Part shown: positions 56,813-64,000 of the stretch, piece after piece
Position numbering within the stretch: the stretch's first letter is position 1
How the letters are laid out: every line of letters begins with the position of its first letter
DNA from: Streptomyces griseoluteus
Lineage (GTDB): Bacteria > Actinomycetota > Actinomycetes > Streptomycetales > Streptomycetaceae
Assembly (NCBI RefSeq): GCF_004784465.1
Contig: NZ_SRRU01000002.1
Span: 662,413 to 726,412, forward strand
Length of the DNA stretch: 64,000 bases
Direction: 5' to 3'
Notes under the pieces: model-generated
Database searches by the model: none
What the model was told of the DNA's origin: nothing
Seen by the model: the letters and a program-made list of their open reading frames with translations, nothing else
Position numbers and translations under genes: made by a program

Positions 56813-57446
56813 GCCGATCAGGGTCCTGCTCGTCGACGACCACCAGGTCGTCCGCCGTGGCCTGCGCACCTTCCTGGAGGTGCAGGACGACATCGAGGTG
56901 GTCGGGGAGGCGGCCGACGGCGCCGAGGGGGTCGCCCGCGCCGAGGAACTGCGGCCCGCCGTGATCCTGATGGACGTCCTCATGCCGGGCACCGACGGCA
57001 TCGAAGCCCTGCGCAGGCTCCGCGAGCTGGGCAACCCCGCCCGCGTCCTGATCGTCACCAGCTTCACCGAGCGCCGTACCGTCGTACCGGCCCTGCGCGC
57101 GGGCGCCGCCGGGTACGTCTACAAGGACGTGGACCCCGACGCCCTCGCCGCCGCCATCCGCTCCGTGCACGCCGGGCACATCCTGCTCCAGCCCGAGGTC
57201 GCCGACGCACTCCTCACCCAGGAAGAGGCCAACTCGGGCCAGGGCAGGGGCGGTTCACTCACCGAACGGGAACGCGAGGTGCTCGGCCTCATCGCCGACG
57301 GCCGCTCCAACCGGGAGATAGCCCGCGCCCTCGTCCTCTCCGAGAAGACCGTCAAGACGCACGTCTCCAACATCCTGATGAAACTCGACCTCGCCGACCG
57401 CACCCAGGCCGCCCTGTGGGCCGTACGCCACGGCATGACCGACTGA
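56805..57446 (+). CDS. NarL/LuxR-type response regulator
   Basis: A 213-residue regulator. Receiver domain residues 1-120 with phospho-acceptor Asp57 (LMDVLMPGTDG), Thr in VTSFTERR and Lys in YVYKDVDPD; LuxR-type helix-turn-helix in the last 60 residues (LTEREREVLGLIADGRSNRE). The GTG start overlaps the kinase stop, so the two are made together. The target genes are not evident. Confidence 0.95.
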   Translation: MAEPIRVLLVDDHQVVRRGLRTFLEVQDDIEVVGEAADGAEGVARAEELRPAVILMDVLMPGTDGIEALRRLRELGNPARVLIVTSFTERRTVVPALRAGAAGYVYKDVDPDALAAAIRSVHAGHILLQPEVADALLTQEEANSGQGRGGSLTEREREVLGLIADGRSNREIARALVLSEKTVKTHVSNILMKLDLADRTQAALWAVRHGMTD

Positions 57447-57454
57447 ACCGGGGC

Positions 57455-58237
57455 TCAGCGCCGCTCGCGCTCCTCCACCACCGAGTTGTAGGCCGCCACC
57501 TGCGCCCGCCGCGCCGTCCGCTCCACCGGGCGCAGCGCCTCGGCGCGTGCCCCCATCTCCGAGGCACTCACCGCCCCGCCGTGCCCCCGCTCCTGGGCCA
57601 GCGAGACCAGCAGCCCCACCCGCCCCGCCAGCTCCAACACCCGTGCCGCACGCGGCGGATACCCCGGCGCCAGCACCTCCCCGTCCCGCTCGGCGCGCGC
57701 CCGGTACGCGTCGATCGCCGCCGCGGCCACCGGCCCCGAGCCGGCCACGTCCAACCTGGACAGCACCTCGGTGGCCTCCCGCAGCGCCTCCGCCAGCTCC
57801 CGTTCCGCCTCACCGAGGGAGGGCACATCGGCCGGCGGCGCCTCCCGCACCGGGAGGACGTGCCACACCACCTCCACGTGCACGTCGCCCGCCGGACCCG
57901 CCTCGGTGACCTCCGGCACCAGCCCGAAGGCGGCCCCCGTGCACACCACCGCCTCCCCGGCGGCCAGCGCCCGCGCGTTGAAGTCCGGCGGACCGCTCAG
58001 CCCCAGCGGATGTCCCGGCGCGGGCAGCGCCACCCGCAGCCCGGTCACCCCCAGCGCCCGCAGCCGGCCCAGCGCCAACGTGAGACCCACCACCCTGTTC
58101 TCACCCGGCAGCCCGGCCACCCGGTGCACCGCGTCGTCACCGACAGCGGCCAGTACGGCGTCGTCCGGCGAGACAAGTCCGGCCAATAGGGCATTTCCCC
58201 AAGCGGCGAGGCGTCCTGAACGCGGTTCCGTGAGCAT
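57455..58237 (-). CDS. Conserved hypothetical protein, 260 residues
   Basis: No domain recognised. It is a soluble Ala/Leu/Arg-rich protein, probably helical, with a possible alpha/beta core (VGLTLALGRLRALGVTGLRVAL). It converges on the response regulator with 8 bases between the stops. The streptomycete orthologues are annotated only as hypothetical. Confidence 0.8.
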   Translation of the reverse strand: MLTEPRSGRLAAWGNALLAGLVSPDDAVLAAVGDDAVHRVAGLPGENRVVGLTLALGRLRALGVTGLRVALPAPGHPLGLSGPPDFNARALAAGEAVVCTGAAFGLVPEVTEAGPAGDVHVEVVWHVLPVREAPPADVPSLGEAERELAEALREATEVLSRLDVAGSGPVAAAAIDAYRARAERDGEVLAPGYPPRAARVLELAGRVGLLVSLAQERGHGGAVSASEMGARAEALRPVERTARRAQVAAYNSVVEERERR

Positions 58238-58387
58238 GCCCCCACCCTAAGGACCGGACCGATGGAATGGAGCGGGGCACTCGTGGCGTAGATTTCATAT
58301 GGGCTGCGCCCATCGGCGCGGCGGACCGAGCCACAGGCGTACGCGACAGCCGAGACCGGCCACAACGCAAGGGGAGACAACGCGCTC

Positions 58388-59179
<792 letters not shown>

Positions 59180-59252
59180 CCCGCCCCTTTCGGCCACCAC
59201 CGGTCCAGCCGCACCCTGTCGGCAGCCCGGCCCCCGGACCTACCATGACCGG

Positions 59253-59684
59253 GTGAACGCCATAGACGCATGGGTGTGGTGGCTCGTCGTCGCCGTGGCC
59301 CTCGGAATCCCACTCGTCGTCACCGCCATGCCCGAGTTCGGCATGCTCGCGGTCGGAGCCGTGGTCGCCGCGGGCGCGGCCGGACTCGGCTTCGGCATCG
59401 TCGTCCAGGTCCTCGCCTTCGTGATCGTCTCGGTCGCGCTCATCGCGGTGGTCCGCCCCATCGCGGCCCGCCACAGCAGCCGTCGCCCCCATCTGCCCAC
59501 CGGCATCGACGCGTTGAAGGGCAGACAGGCCGTCGTCCTCGAACGGGTCGACGGCACCGGCGGACGCGTCAAGCTCGCCGGGGAGATCTGGTCGGCCCGC
59601 GCCCTCGACACCGCCCGCGCCTACGACGTCGGCCAGGAGGTGGACGTCGTCGACATCGACGGAGCCACCGCGCTCGTCATCTGA
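59253..59684 (+). CDS. NfeD family membrane protein
   Basis: A 143-residue protein with two or three helices (WWLVVAVALGIPLVV, MLAVGAVVAAGAAGLGF, VQVLAFVIVSVALIAVV) and a C-terminal OB-fold domain (GRQAVVLERVDGTGGRVKLAG). NfeD proteins usually partner an SPFH protein, as here. The GTG is six bases after TACCAT, suggesting a leaderless message. Confidence 0.92.
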   Translation: MNAIDAWVWWLVVAVALGIPLVVTAMPEFGMLAVGAVVAAGAAGLGFGIVVQVLAFVIVSVALIAVVRPIAARHSSRRPHLPTGIDALKGRQAVVLERVDGTGGRVKLAGEIWSARALDTARAYDVGQEVDVVDIDGATALVI

Positions 59685-59816
59685 CCTCGTACGACTCAAC
59701 TGAACCGAACAGCAGACGACTTGCCGGACGGTCTGTCAGACTCGACCGGCAAGATCTTTCACAGGCCACGGCATCCGCCGCGCGCACCGAAGCGGAGAGG
59801 GGATACGGGGAACACG

Positions 59817-60776
59817 ATGGAACCGGTCATCATCGTCCTGGTCATTCTGGTGGTGTTGGTCTTCATCGCCCTGATCAAGACCATCCAGGTCATCCCACAG
59901 GCCAGCGCCGCCATCGTCGAGCGCTTCGGCCGCTACACGCGCACCCTGAACGCGGGCCTGAACATCGTCGTCCCGTTCATCGACACCATCCGCAACCGCA
60001 TCGACCTGCGCGAACAGGTCGTACCGTTCCCGCCCCAGCCGGTGATCACCCAGGACAACCTGGTGGTCAACATCGACACCGTCATCTACTACCAGGTCAC
60101 CGACGCCCGCGCCGCCACCTACGAGGTCGCCAGCTACATCCAGGCGATCGAGCAGCTCACCGTCACCACGCTGCGCAACATCATCGGCGGCATGGACCTG
60201 GAGCGGACGCTGACCTCCCGCGAGGAGATCAACGCGGCCCTGCGCGGCGTCCTCGACGAGGCCACCGGCAAGTGGGGCATCCGCGTCAACCGCGTGGAAC
60301 TGAAGGCCATCGAGCCCCCCACCTCCATCCAGGACTCGATGGAGAAGCAGATGCGCGCCGACCGCGACAAGCGCGCCGCCATCCTCACCGCCGAGGGCAC
60401 CCGGCAGGCCGCCATCCTCACCGCCGAGGGCGAGAAGCAGTCCCAGATCCTGCGCGCCGAGGGTGAGGCCAAGGCCGCCGCACTCCGCGCCGAGGGCGAG
60501 GCCCAGGCCGTACGCACCGTCTTCGAGGCCATCCACGCGGGCGACCCGGACCAGAAGCTCCTCTCCTACCAGTACCTCCAGATGCTCCCGAAGATCGCCG
60601 AGGGCGACGCCAACAAGCTCTGGATCGTCCCCAGCGAGATCGGCGACGCCCTCAAGGGCCTTTCCGGAGCCATGGGCAACTTCGGCAACCTCGGCGGGGG
60701 CGGCGGCGCGGTGCCCCAGCAGAACAAGGGCACGGCCACCGGCACCGACCGCCGCGAGCGGCCGACCATCGACTGA
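59817..60776 (+). CDS. SPFH/stomatin-like membrane protein
   Basis: A 319-residue protein with an N-terminal helix (PVIIVLVILVVLVFIALI), an SPFH/PHB domain (residues about 30-200), and a coiled tail with AEGE repeats (TAEG, AEGEKQ, AEGEAK, AEGEAQ). Forms membrane microdomain scaffolds with NfeD; often linked to protease FtsH-type functions. Ends in a Gly-rich tail. Confidence 0.93.
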   Translation: MEPVIIVLVILVVLVFIALIKTIQVIPQASAAIVERFGRYTRTLNAGLNIVVPFIDTIRNRIDLREQVVPFPPQPVITQDNLVVNIDTVIYYQVTDARAATYEVASYIQAIEQLTVTTLRNIIGGMDLERTLTSREEINAALRGVLDEATGKWGIRVNRVELKAIEPPTSIQDSMEKQMRADRDKRAAILTAEGTRQAAILTAEGEKQSQILRAEGEAKAAALRAEGEAQAVRTVFEAIHAGDPDQKLLSYQYLQMLPKIAEGDANKLWIVPSEIGDALKGLSGAMGNFGNLGGGGGAVPQQNKGTATGTDRRERPTID

Positions 60777-60795
60777 GCCCACCCCGGCACGACAA

Positions 60796-60830
60796 GGGGC
60801 CCGCTCTCCCGACGACGGAGAGCGGGCCCC
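60796..60830. terminator. Terminator hairpin after SPFH gene
   Basis: GGGGCCCGCTCTCC (60796-60810) pairs perfectly with GGAGAGCGGGCCCC (60817-60830). Lies between convergent genes. Confidence 0.8.
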
Positions 60831-60846
60831 ACTGTCGTCCACCGGC

Positions 60847-61356
60847 CTACGCGGCCGCGGGCGGCGCCAGCCACTCCGGCAGCGCCGCGAAGTCGTCCGA
60901 CCCCAGCGCCAGCAGCATCGCGTCCGCCGGAGTCGGCTCGAACGGCTGCCGCAGCAACGGCATCCCCGCCTGCTGCGGTGTCCGGTCCGCCTTGCGGTGA
61001 TTGTCCTCCGCGCAGGACGCCACCGTGTTGAGCCAGGAGTCCGCGCCCCCCTGGGCCCGCGGTATCACGTGGTCCACCGTGGTCGCCGCCCGCCCGCAGT
61101 ACGCGCAGCGGTGCCGGTCCCGCACCAGCACACCCCGCCGCGACCACGGCGCTTGTCTTCGGAACGGCACCCTTACGTATCTGCACAGCCGGATCACCCT
61201 CGGCGCCGGCATGTCCACCGCCGTGCCGCGCATCCGCAGCCCGGTGTGCGCCTGCTCCACCACCGCCTTGTCCTGGAGCACCAGCACGACGGCGCGGTTC
61301 ACCGTCACCGTAGACAGCGGCTCGAAACTCGCGTTCAGGACCAACGTGCCACGCAT
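60847..61356 (-). CDS. HNH endonuclease
   Basis: A 169-residue protein. The HNH core is CAYCGR...TTVDHVIPRAQGG...NTVASCAEDNHRKADRTP with two CxxC-type pairs for a structural metal. The N-terminal region (MRGTLVLNASFEPLSTVTVNRAVVL) is typical of a conserved actinobacterial HNH family of unknown target. ATG at 61356 with GGGAGG upstream. Confidence 0.9.
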   Translation of the reverse strand: MRGTLVLNASFEPLSTVTVNRAVVLVLQDKAVVEQAHTGLRMRGTAVDMPAPRVIRLCRYVRVPFRRQAPWSRRGVLVRDRHRCAYCGRAATTVDHVIPRAQGGADSWLNTVASCAEDNHRKADRTPQQAGMPLLRQPFEPTPADAMLLALGSDDFAALPEWLAPPAAA

Positions 61357-61436
61357 CCCGCCCACCTCCCGTGCGCCTGTCCGCACCCCCGGCGGACCTG
61401 GACCAACTCTGGACGGACGCATCGAGATGGACAACG

Positions 61437-61483
61437 AAATAAAAAGCGCCCGCCCCTGATCAATTCCAAGACCAGGGGCGGGC
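61437..61483 (-). terminator. Intrinsic terminator with T-run after the PEBP-like gene
   Basis: GCCCGCCCCTG (61448-61458) pairs with CAGGGGCGGGC (61473-61483). Read on the minus strand it is followed by GCGCTTTTTATTT, a good U-tract, so it terminates the gene at 61501 before the HNH gene. The HNH gene must then have its own promoter in 61357-61436. Confidence 0.85.
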
Positions 61484-61500
61484 AAACACCGAAGGGGCAC

Positions 61501-62040
61501 TCAGCCCCGCGCGGGAATCTCGTACTCCCCGATGAGCTGGGCGCGAGCCAGCGCGTGGAAGCGCAGGTTGAAGCCCACGACCGCCGGAGTGGCGTCCGGG
61601 CCGACACTCAGCTTGTCCTCGTCCACCGCGTACACCGTGAACACGTAACGGTGCGGACCGTCGTCGGGCGGCGGGGCGGCGCCGACGAACCCCGGCTCGC
61701 CGTAGTCGTTGCGCACCTGGACGGCGCCCTCCGGCAGCCCCGCGAAGTCGCCACTGCCCGCACCCGCGGGCAGTTGGGTCACCGAGGCCGGGATGTCGAA
61801 GACCACCCAGTGCCAGAATCCGCTCCCGGTCGGCGCGTCCGGGTCGAAGCAGGTCACGGCGAAGCTCTTGGTCTCCGCAGGGAAGCCGGACCAGCTCAGC
61901 TCCGGAGAGGTGTTCCCCTCCGACTGCACCTGGGCGTCCTTCAGCGTCGCGCCCTCGGTGATGTCCTCACTCGTCACCGTGAACGACGGCACGGGCGGAT
62001 GGAAGTCATGGGGGAGCGGCCGCCGCTTGTGCTCGGTCAC
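61501..62040 (-). CDS. YbhB/YbcL family PEBP-like protein
   Basis: A 179-residue phosphatidylethanolamine-binding-like protein. Conserved regions include [37 protein letters not shown] and [30 protein letters not shown]. No signal peptide. Function unknown; the family binds small anions or lipids. GTG start at 62040. Confidence 0.93.
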   Translation of the reverse strand: MTEHKRRPLPHDFHPPVPSFTVTSEDITEGATLKDAQVQSEGNTSPELSWSGFPAETKSFAVTCFDPDAPTGSGFWHWVVFDIPASVTQLPAGAGSGDFAGLPEGAVQVRNDYGEPGFVGAAPPPDDGPHRYVFTVYAVDEDKLSVGPDATPAVVGFNLRFHALARAQLIGEYEIPARG

Positions 62041-62082
62041 GTCGATACCTCCTGCTGATCGTTCCGTTCGTGACTCCCGAGC

Positions 62083-62865
62083 CTAGAACCAGTTCCGCTT
62101 GCTTCCGACCTCGGACAGCCACTGGTTGAGGTAACCGGCCCAGTCGGTGGCGTGGAAGTCGTGCAGGCCCACCTGGAAGGAGCGGAAGGTGTCCGAGCCC
62201 TCGCTGAACAGACCCGGCTTCTTGTCCATCTCCAGCACGACGTCCATCGCGTTCTCGTCGGCCACGAAGCTGAGCTCGACCTGGTTCAGACCCCGGTACT
62301 GGGACGGCGGGTAGAACTCGATCTCCTGGTAGAAGGGGAGCCTCTGCCGGGTGCCACGGATGTGGCCGCGCTCCATGTCGGCGTTCTTGAAGCGGAAGCC
62401 GAGCTGGATGAAGGCGTCCAGCAGCGCCTTCTGCGCGGGCAGCGGGTGCACCCGGATCGGGTCCAGGTCGGAGGAGTCCACCGCGCGGGCGATCTGCAGC
62501 TCGGTCGTCACCCCGATGTGCATCCCGCGCAGCTCCTGCCCGTCGATCACCGTGACGGGGGTCTCCCAGGGGATCTCCAGACCGAACGGCACCGCGTGCA
62601 CCGCCCCGGCCTGCAGCTCGAAGGCACCGCCGAGCCGCACCTTGGCGAACTCGACGTCCTGCTTGTAATCCTGGTCGCCGCTCTCCACCTCGACCCGCGC
62701 CTGGAGGCCCACGGACAGGCCCTCGATGTTCTGGTTGACCGAGCCGCCCTGAATCCGGACCTCACCCTGGACGACGCCACCGGGCACCACATTGACCTCG
62801 GTCAGCACCGTCTCGACGGAGGCGCCCCCGGCCCCCAGGCTCGCGAGCAGCTTCTTGAACGCCAT
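62083..62865 (-). CDS. spo0M: SpoOM family protein
   Basis: A 260-residue Spo0M (SpoOM) protein: opens [20 protein letters not shown] with [22 protein letters not shown], and ends [17 protein letters not shown]. In Bacillus Spo0M regulates sporulation; in Streptomyces its role is less clear. AAAGGGAGA precedes the ATG. Followed by the PEBP-like gene 42 bases away on the same strand. Confidence 0.92.
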   Translation of the reverse strand: MAFKKLLASLGAGGASVETVLTEVNVVPGGVVQGEVRIQGGSVNQNIEGLSVGLQARVEVESGDQDYKQDVEFAKVRLGGAFELQAGAVHAVPFGLEIPWETPVTVIDGQELRGMHIGVTTELQIARAVDSSDLDPIRVHPLPAQKALLDAFIQLGFRFKNADMERGHIRGTRQRLPFYQEIEFYPPSQYRGLNQVELSFVADENAMDVVLEMDKKPGLFSEGSDTFRSFQVGLHDFHATDWAGYLNQWLSEVGSKRNWF

Positions 62866-62966
62866 TGACTCTCCCTTTACGTATGGACCCTCGACCCGTA
62901 CAAACGCGAGCCGGCCACGACCGGTTCCGCCGGGACCGCGACGCGGCTGCATTACCCTCGGAGGGC

Positions 62967-63608
62967 ATGATCACGCCCCCGGACCGTACGCCACTGCCTC
63001 GGGACTTCTTCGACCGTCCCGTACTGGAGGTCGCCCCCGACCTCCTCGGCCGCCTCGTCGTCCGCACGACCCCCGACGGTCCGATAGCCCTCCGCCTCAC
63101 GGAGGTGGAGGCGTACGACGGCCCGAACGACCCCGGCTCGCACGCCTACCGCGGCCGCACCCCCCGAAACGACGTGATGTTCGGCCCGCCCGGCCATGTG
63201 TACGTCTACTTCACCTACGGCATGTGGCACTGCATGAATCTCGTCTGCGGCCCCGAGGGCACCGCGAGCGGTGTGCTGCTGCGCGCCGGCGAAATCGTCG
63301 AGGGCGCCGAGCTGACCCGGAAGCGCAGGCTTTCGGCCCGCAACGACAAGGAACTGGCCAAGGGCCCGGCGCGGTTGGCCACCGCCCTGGACGTCGACCG
63401 CTCCCTCGACGGCACCGACGCCTGCACCACGGGGGACACCCCGATCCGGGTCCTCACGGGCACGCCGGTCCCGCCCGAGCAGGTACGCAGCGGCCCGCGT
63501 ACCGGAGTGGCCGGCGACGGCGGAGCCCATCCCTGGCGCTTCTGGGTCGCGGACGACCCCACCGTGAGCCCCTATCGGGCCCATGTCCCGAGACGCAGGC
63601 CACGTTGA
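62967..63608 (+). CDS. DNA-3-methyladenine glycosylase (AAG/MPG family)
   Basis: A 213-residue base-excision enzyme. Family motifs: [27 protein letters not shown] (catalytic Glu), [36 protein letters not shown] and the final [13 protein letters not shown]. Excises alkylated purines. ATG at 62967 with GGAGGG just upstream. Divergent from spo0M. Confidence 0.93.
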   Translation: MITPPDRTPLPRDFFDRPVLEVAPDLLGRLVVRTTPDGPIALRLTEVEAYDGPNDPGSHAYRGRTPRNDVMFGPPGHVYVYFTYGMWHCMNLVCGPEGTASGVLLRAGEIVEGAELTRKRRLSARNDKELAKGPARLATALDVDRSLDGTDACTTGDTPIRVLTGTPVPPEQVRSGPRTGVAGDGGAHPWRFWVADDPTVSPYRAHVPRRRPR

Positions 63609-63749
63609 CTCGTCCCCGCCGGATGCGTAAGGTAGCCCGAGTCGCTTGAACCGGGTACGGCAATCGCCTGCAGCCGGAAGCGGCCACCCACTACCTACGA
63701 CTTCCCCTGGCGGGGATGATTTCGGCGTGCCCGCACGTCCGAATTCGAC

Positions 63750-64000
63750 TCCGCGAGACTCGATTATGAGTAACAGCGGAGATCGGCTAACGTAGTGAAT
63801 GTCGAAAGGCCGGACGGCGAAAGCCGAAAAGCCCAGGACAATCCCAATCCGACTGGGAATCAGACGCCGAAAGGATCTGATAGAGTCGGAAACACCGAAG
63901 GGAAGCCCGGAGGAAAGCCCGAGAGGGTGAGTACAAAGGAAGCGACCGTTCCTTGAGAACTCAACAGCGTGCTAAAAGTCAACGCCAGATATGTTGATAA
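63750..64000 (+). promoter_or_regulatory. Promoter region and leader of an rRNA operon
   Basis: The last 250 bases match a streptomycete rrn leader. CTGATAGAGTCGG has a -10 TAGAGT at 63881-63886, with another candidate TAACGT near 63789. From about 63950 the conserved stretch CCTTGAGAACTCAACAGCGT and AAAAGTCAACGCCAGATAT is the usual box A/processing region just before 16S. The 16S gene itself lies beyond the window. From 63609 to 63749 there is no gene; multiple upstream promoters are likely. Confidence 0.88.

Noticed and set aside
60370..60510. Near-repeats in the SPFH gene
   Set aside because: They encode the AEGE coiled-coil repeats normal for SPFH tails.
63609..64000. A 16S rRNA start within the window
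   Set aside because: The leader is present but the conserved first bases of 16S (AGAGTTTGATC type) do not appear before base 64000.

Overview
The window is about 70% or more G+C with strong third-position G/C bias, frequent GTG starts, AGGAGG-type ribosome sites and many ATGA/GTGA gene overlaps. Gene content (Asp23/AmaP cluster, DUF397 with a Scr1-type regulator, WhiB-age actinobacterial families such as DUF3099, DUF6286, SGM_5486, and an actinobacterial rrn leader) points to the chromosome core of a Streptomyces. This assignment is from gene content and style, not from a database match.

Layout. 1-6760 (minus strand): a cobalamin operon headed by a B12 riboswitch, running cobD, cobQ, cobN and a chelatase ATPase cut by the window edge; a two-repeat CRISPR-like module sits between the last two genes. 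6707-9173 (minus): a PiT phosphate transporter with a small membrane partner and a PHO box, and a secreted GH25 lysozyme. 9343-17434: class II aldolase, alpha/beta hydrolase, a large hypothetical protein, VOC protein, zinc metallopeptidase, an ABC-F ATPase with a possible leaderless 7-codon leader ORF, a tiny HTH protein and an enoyl-CoA hydratase-like protein. 17464-20738: an Asp23/Gls24-AmaP envelope cluster. 20758-28216: SDR plus GH15, SURF1, a Cys-rich mini-protein, a DEDDh exonuclease with BRCT, a zinc alcohol dehydrogenase and a class III CoA transferase. 28252-35954: subtilisin-like protease, acetate symporter pair, moaA, DUF3099, GlsB, tyrS.

36011-41524: a long minus-strand run (Scr1-type regulator, DUF397, hemC, tldD, tldE) whose genes overlap or nearly touch, facing an anti-sigma-like ATPase. 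41684-43161: fabG-fabI of fatty-acid synthesis. 43511-46702: a less G+C-rich secreted protein preceded by an AT-rich repeat region, followed by a three-gene ABC exporter. 47168-49771: GntR regulator divergent from an MFS transporter with an inverted repeat over the promoter, then small membrane proteins. 49851-60776: SixA phosphatase, serB, an FHA-FHA-ABC transporter, an SLT lytic transglycosylase with a compact folded 5' leader, a GAF histidine kinase/LuxR response regulator pair, an ABC ATPase, NfeD and SPFH. 60847-63608: HNH endonuclease, PEBP-like protein, Spo0M and 3-methyladenine glycosylase. 63609-64000 is the promoter and leader of an rRNA operon whose 16S gene begins beyond the window.

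Most of the window is conserved housekeeping and envelope biology. The parts that are least explained are the CRISPR-like module, the ABC-F leader ORF, the regulator/DUF397/hemC/tldDE operon, the AT-rich repeats before the secreted protein, and the folded leader of the SLT gene.
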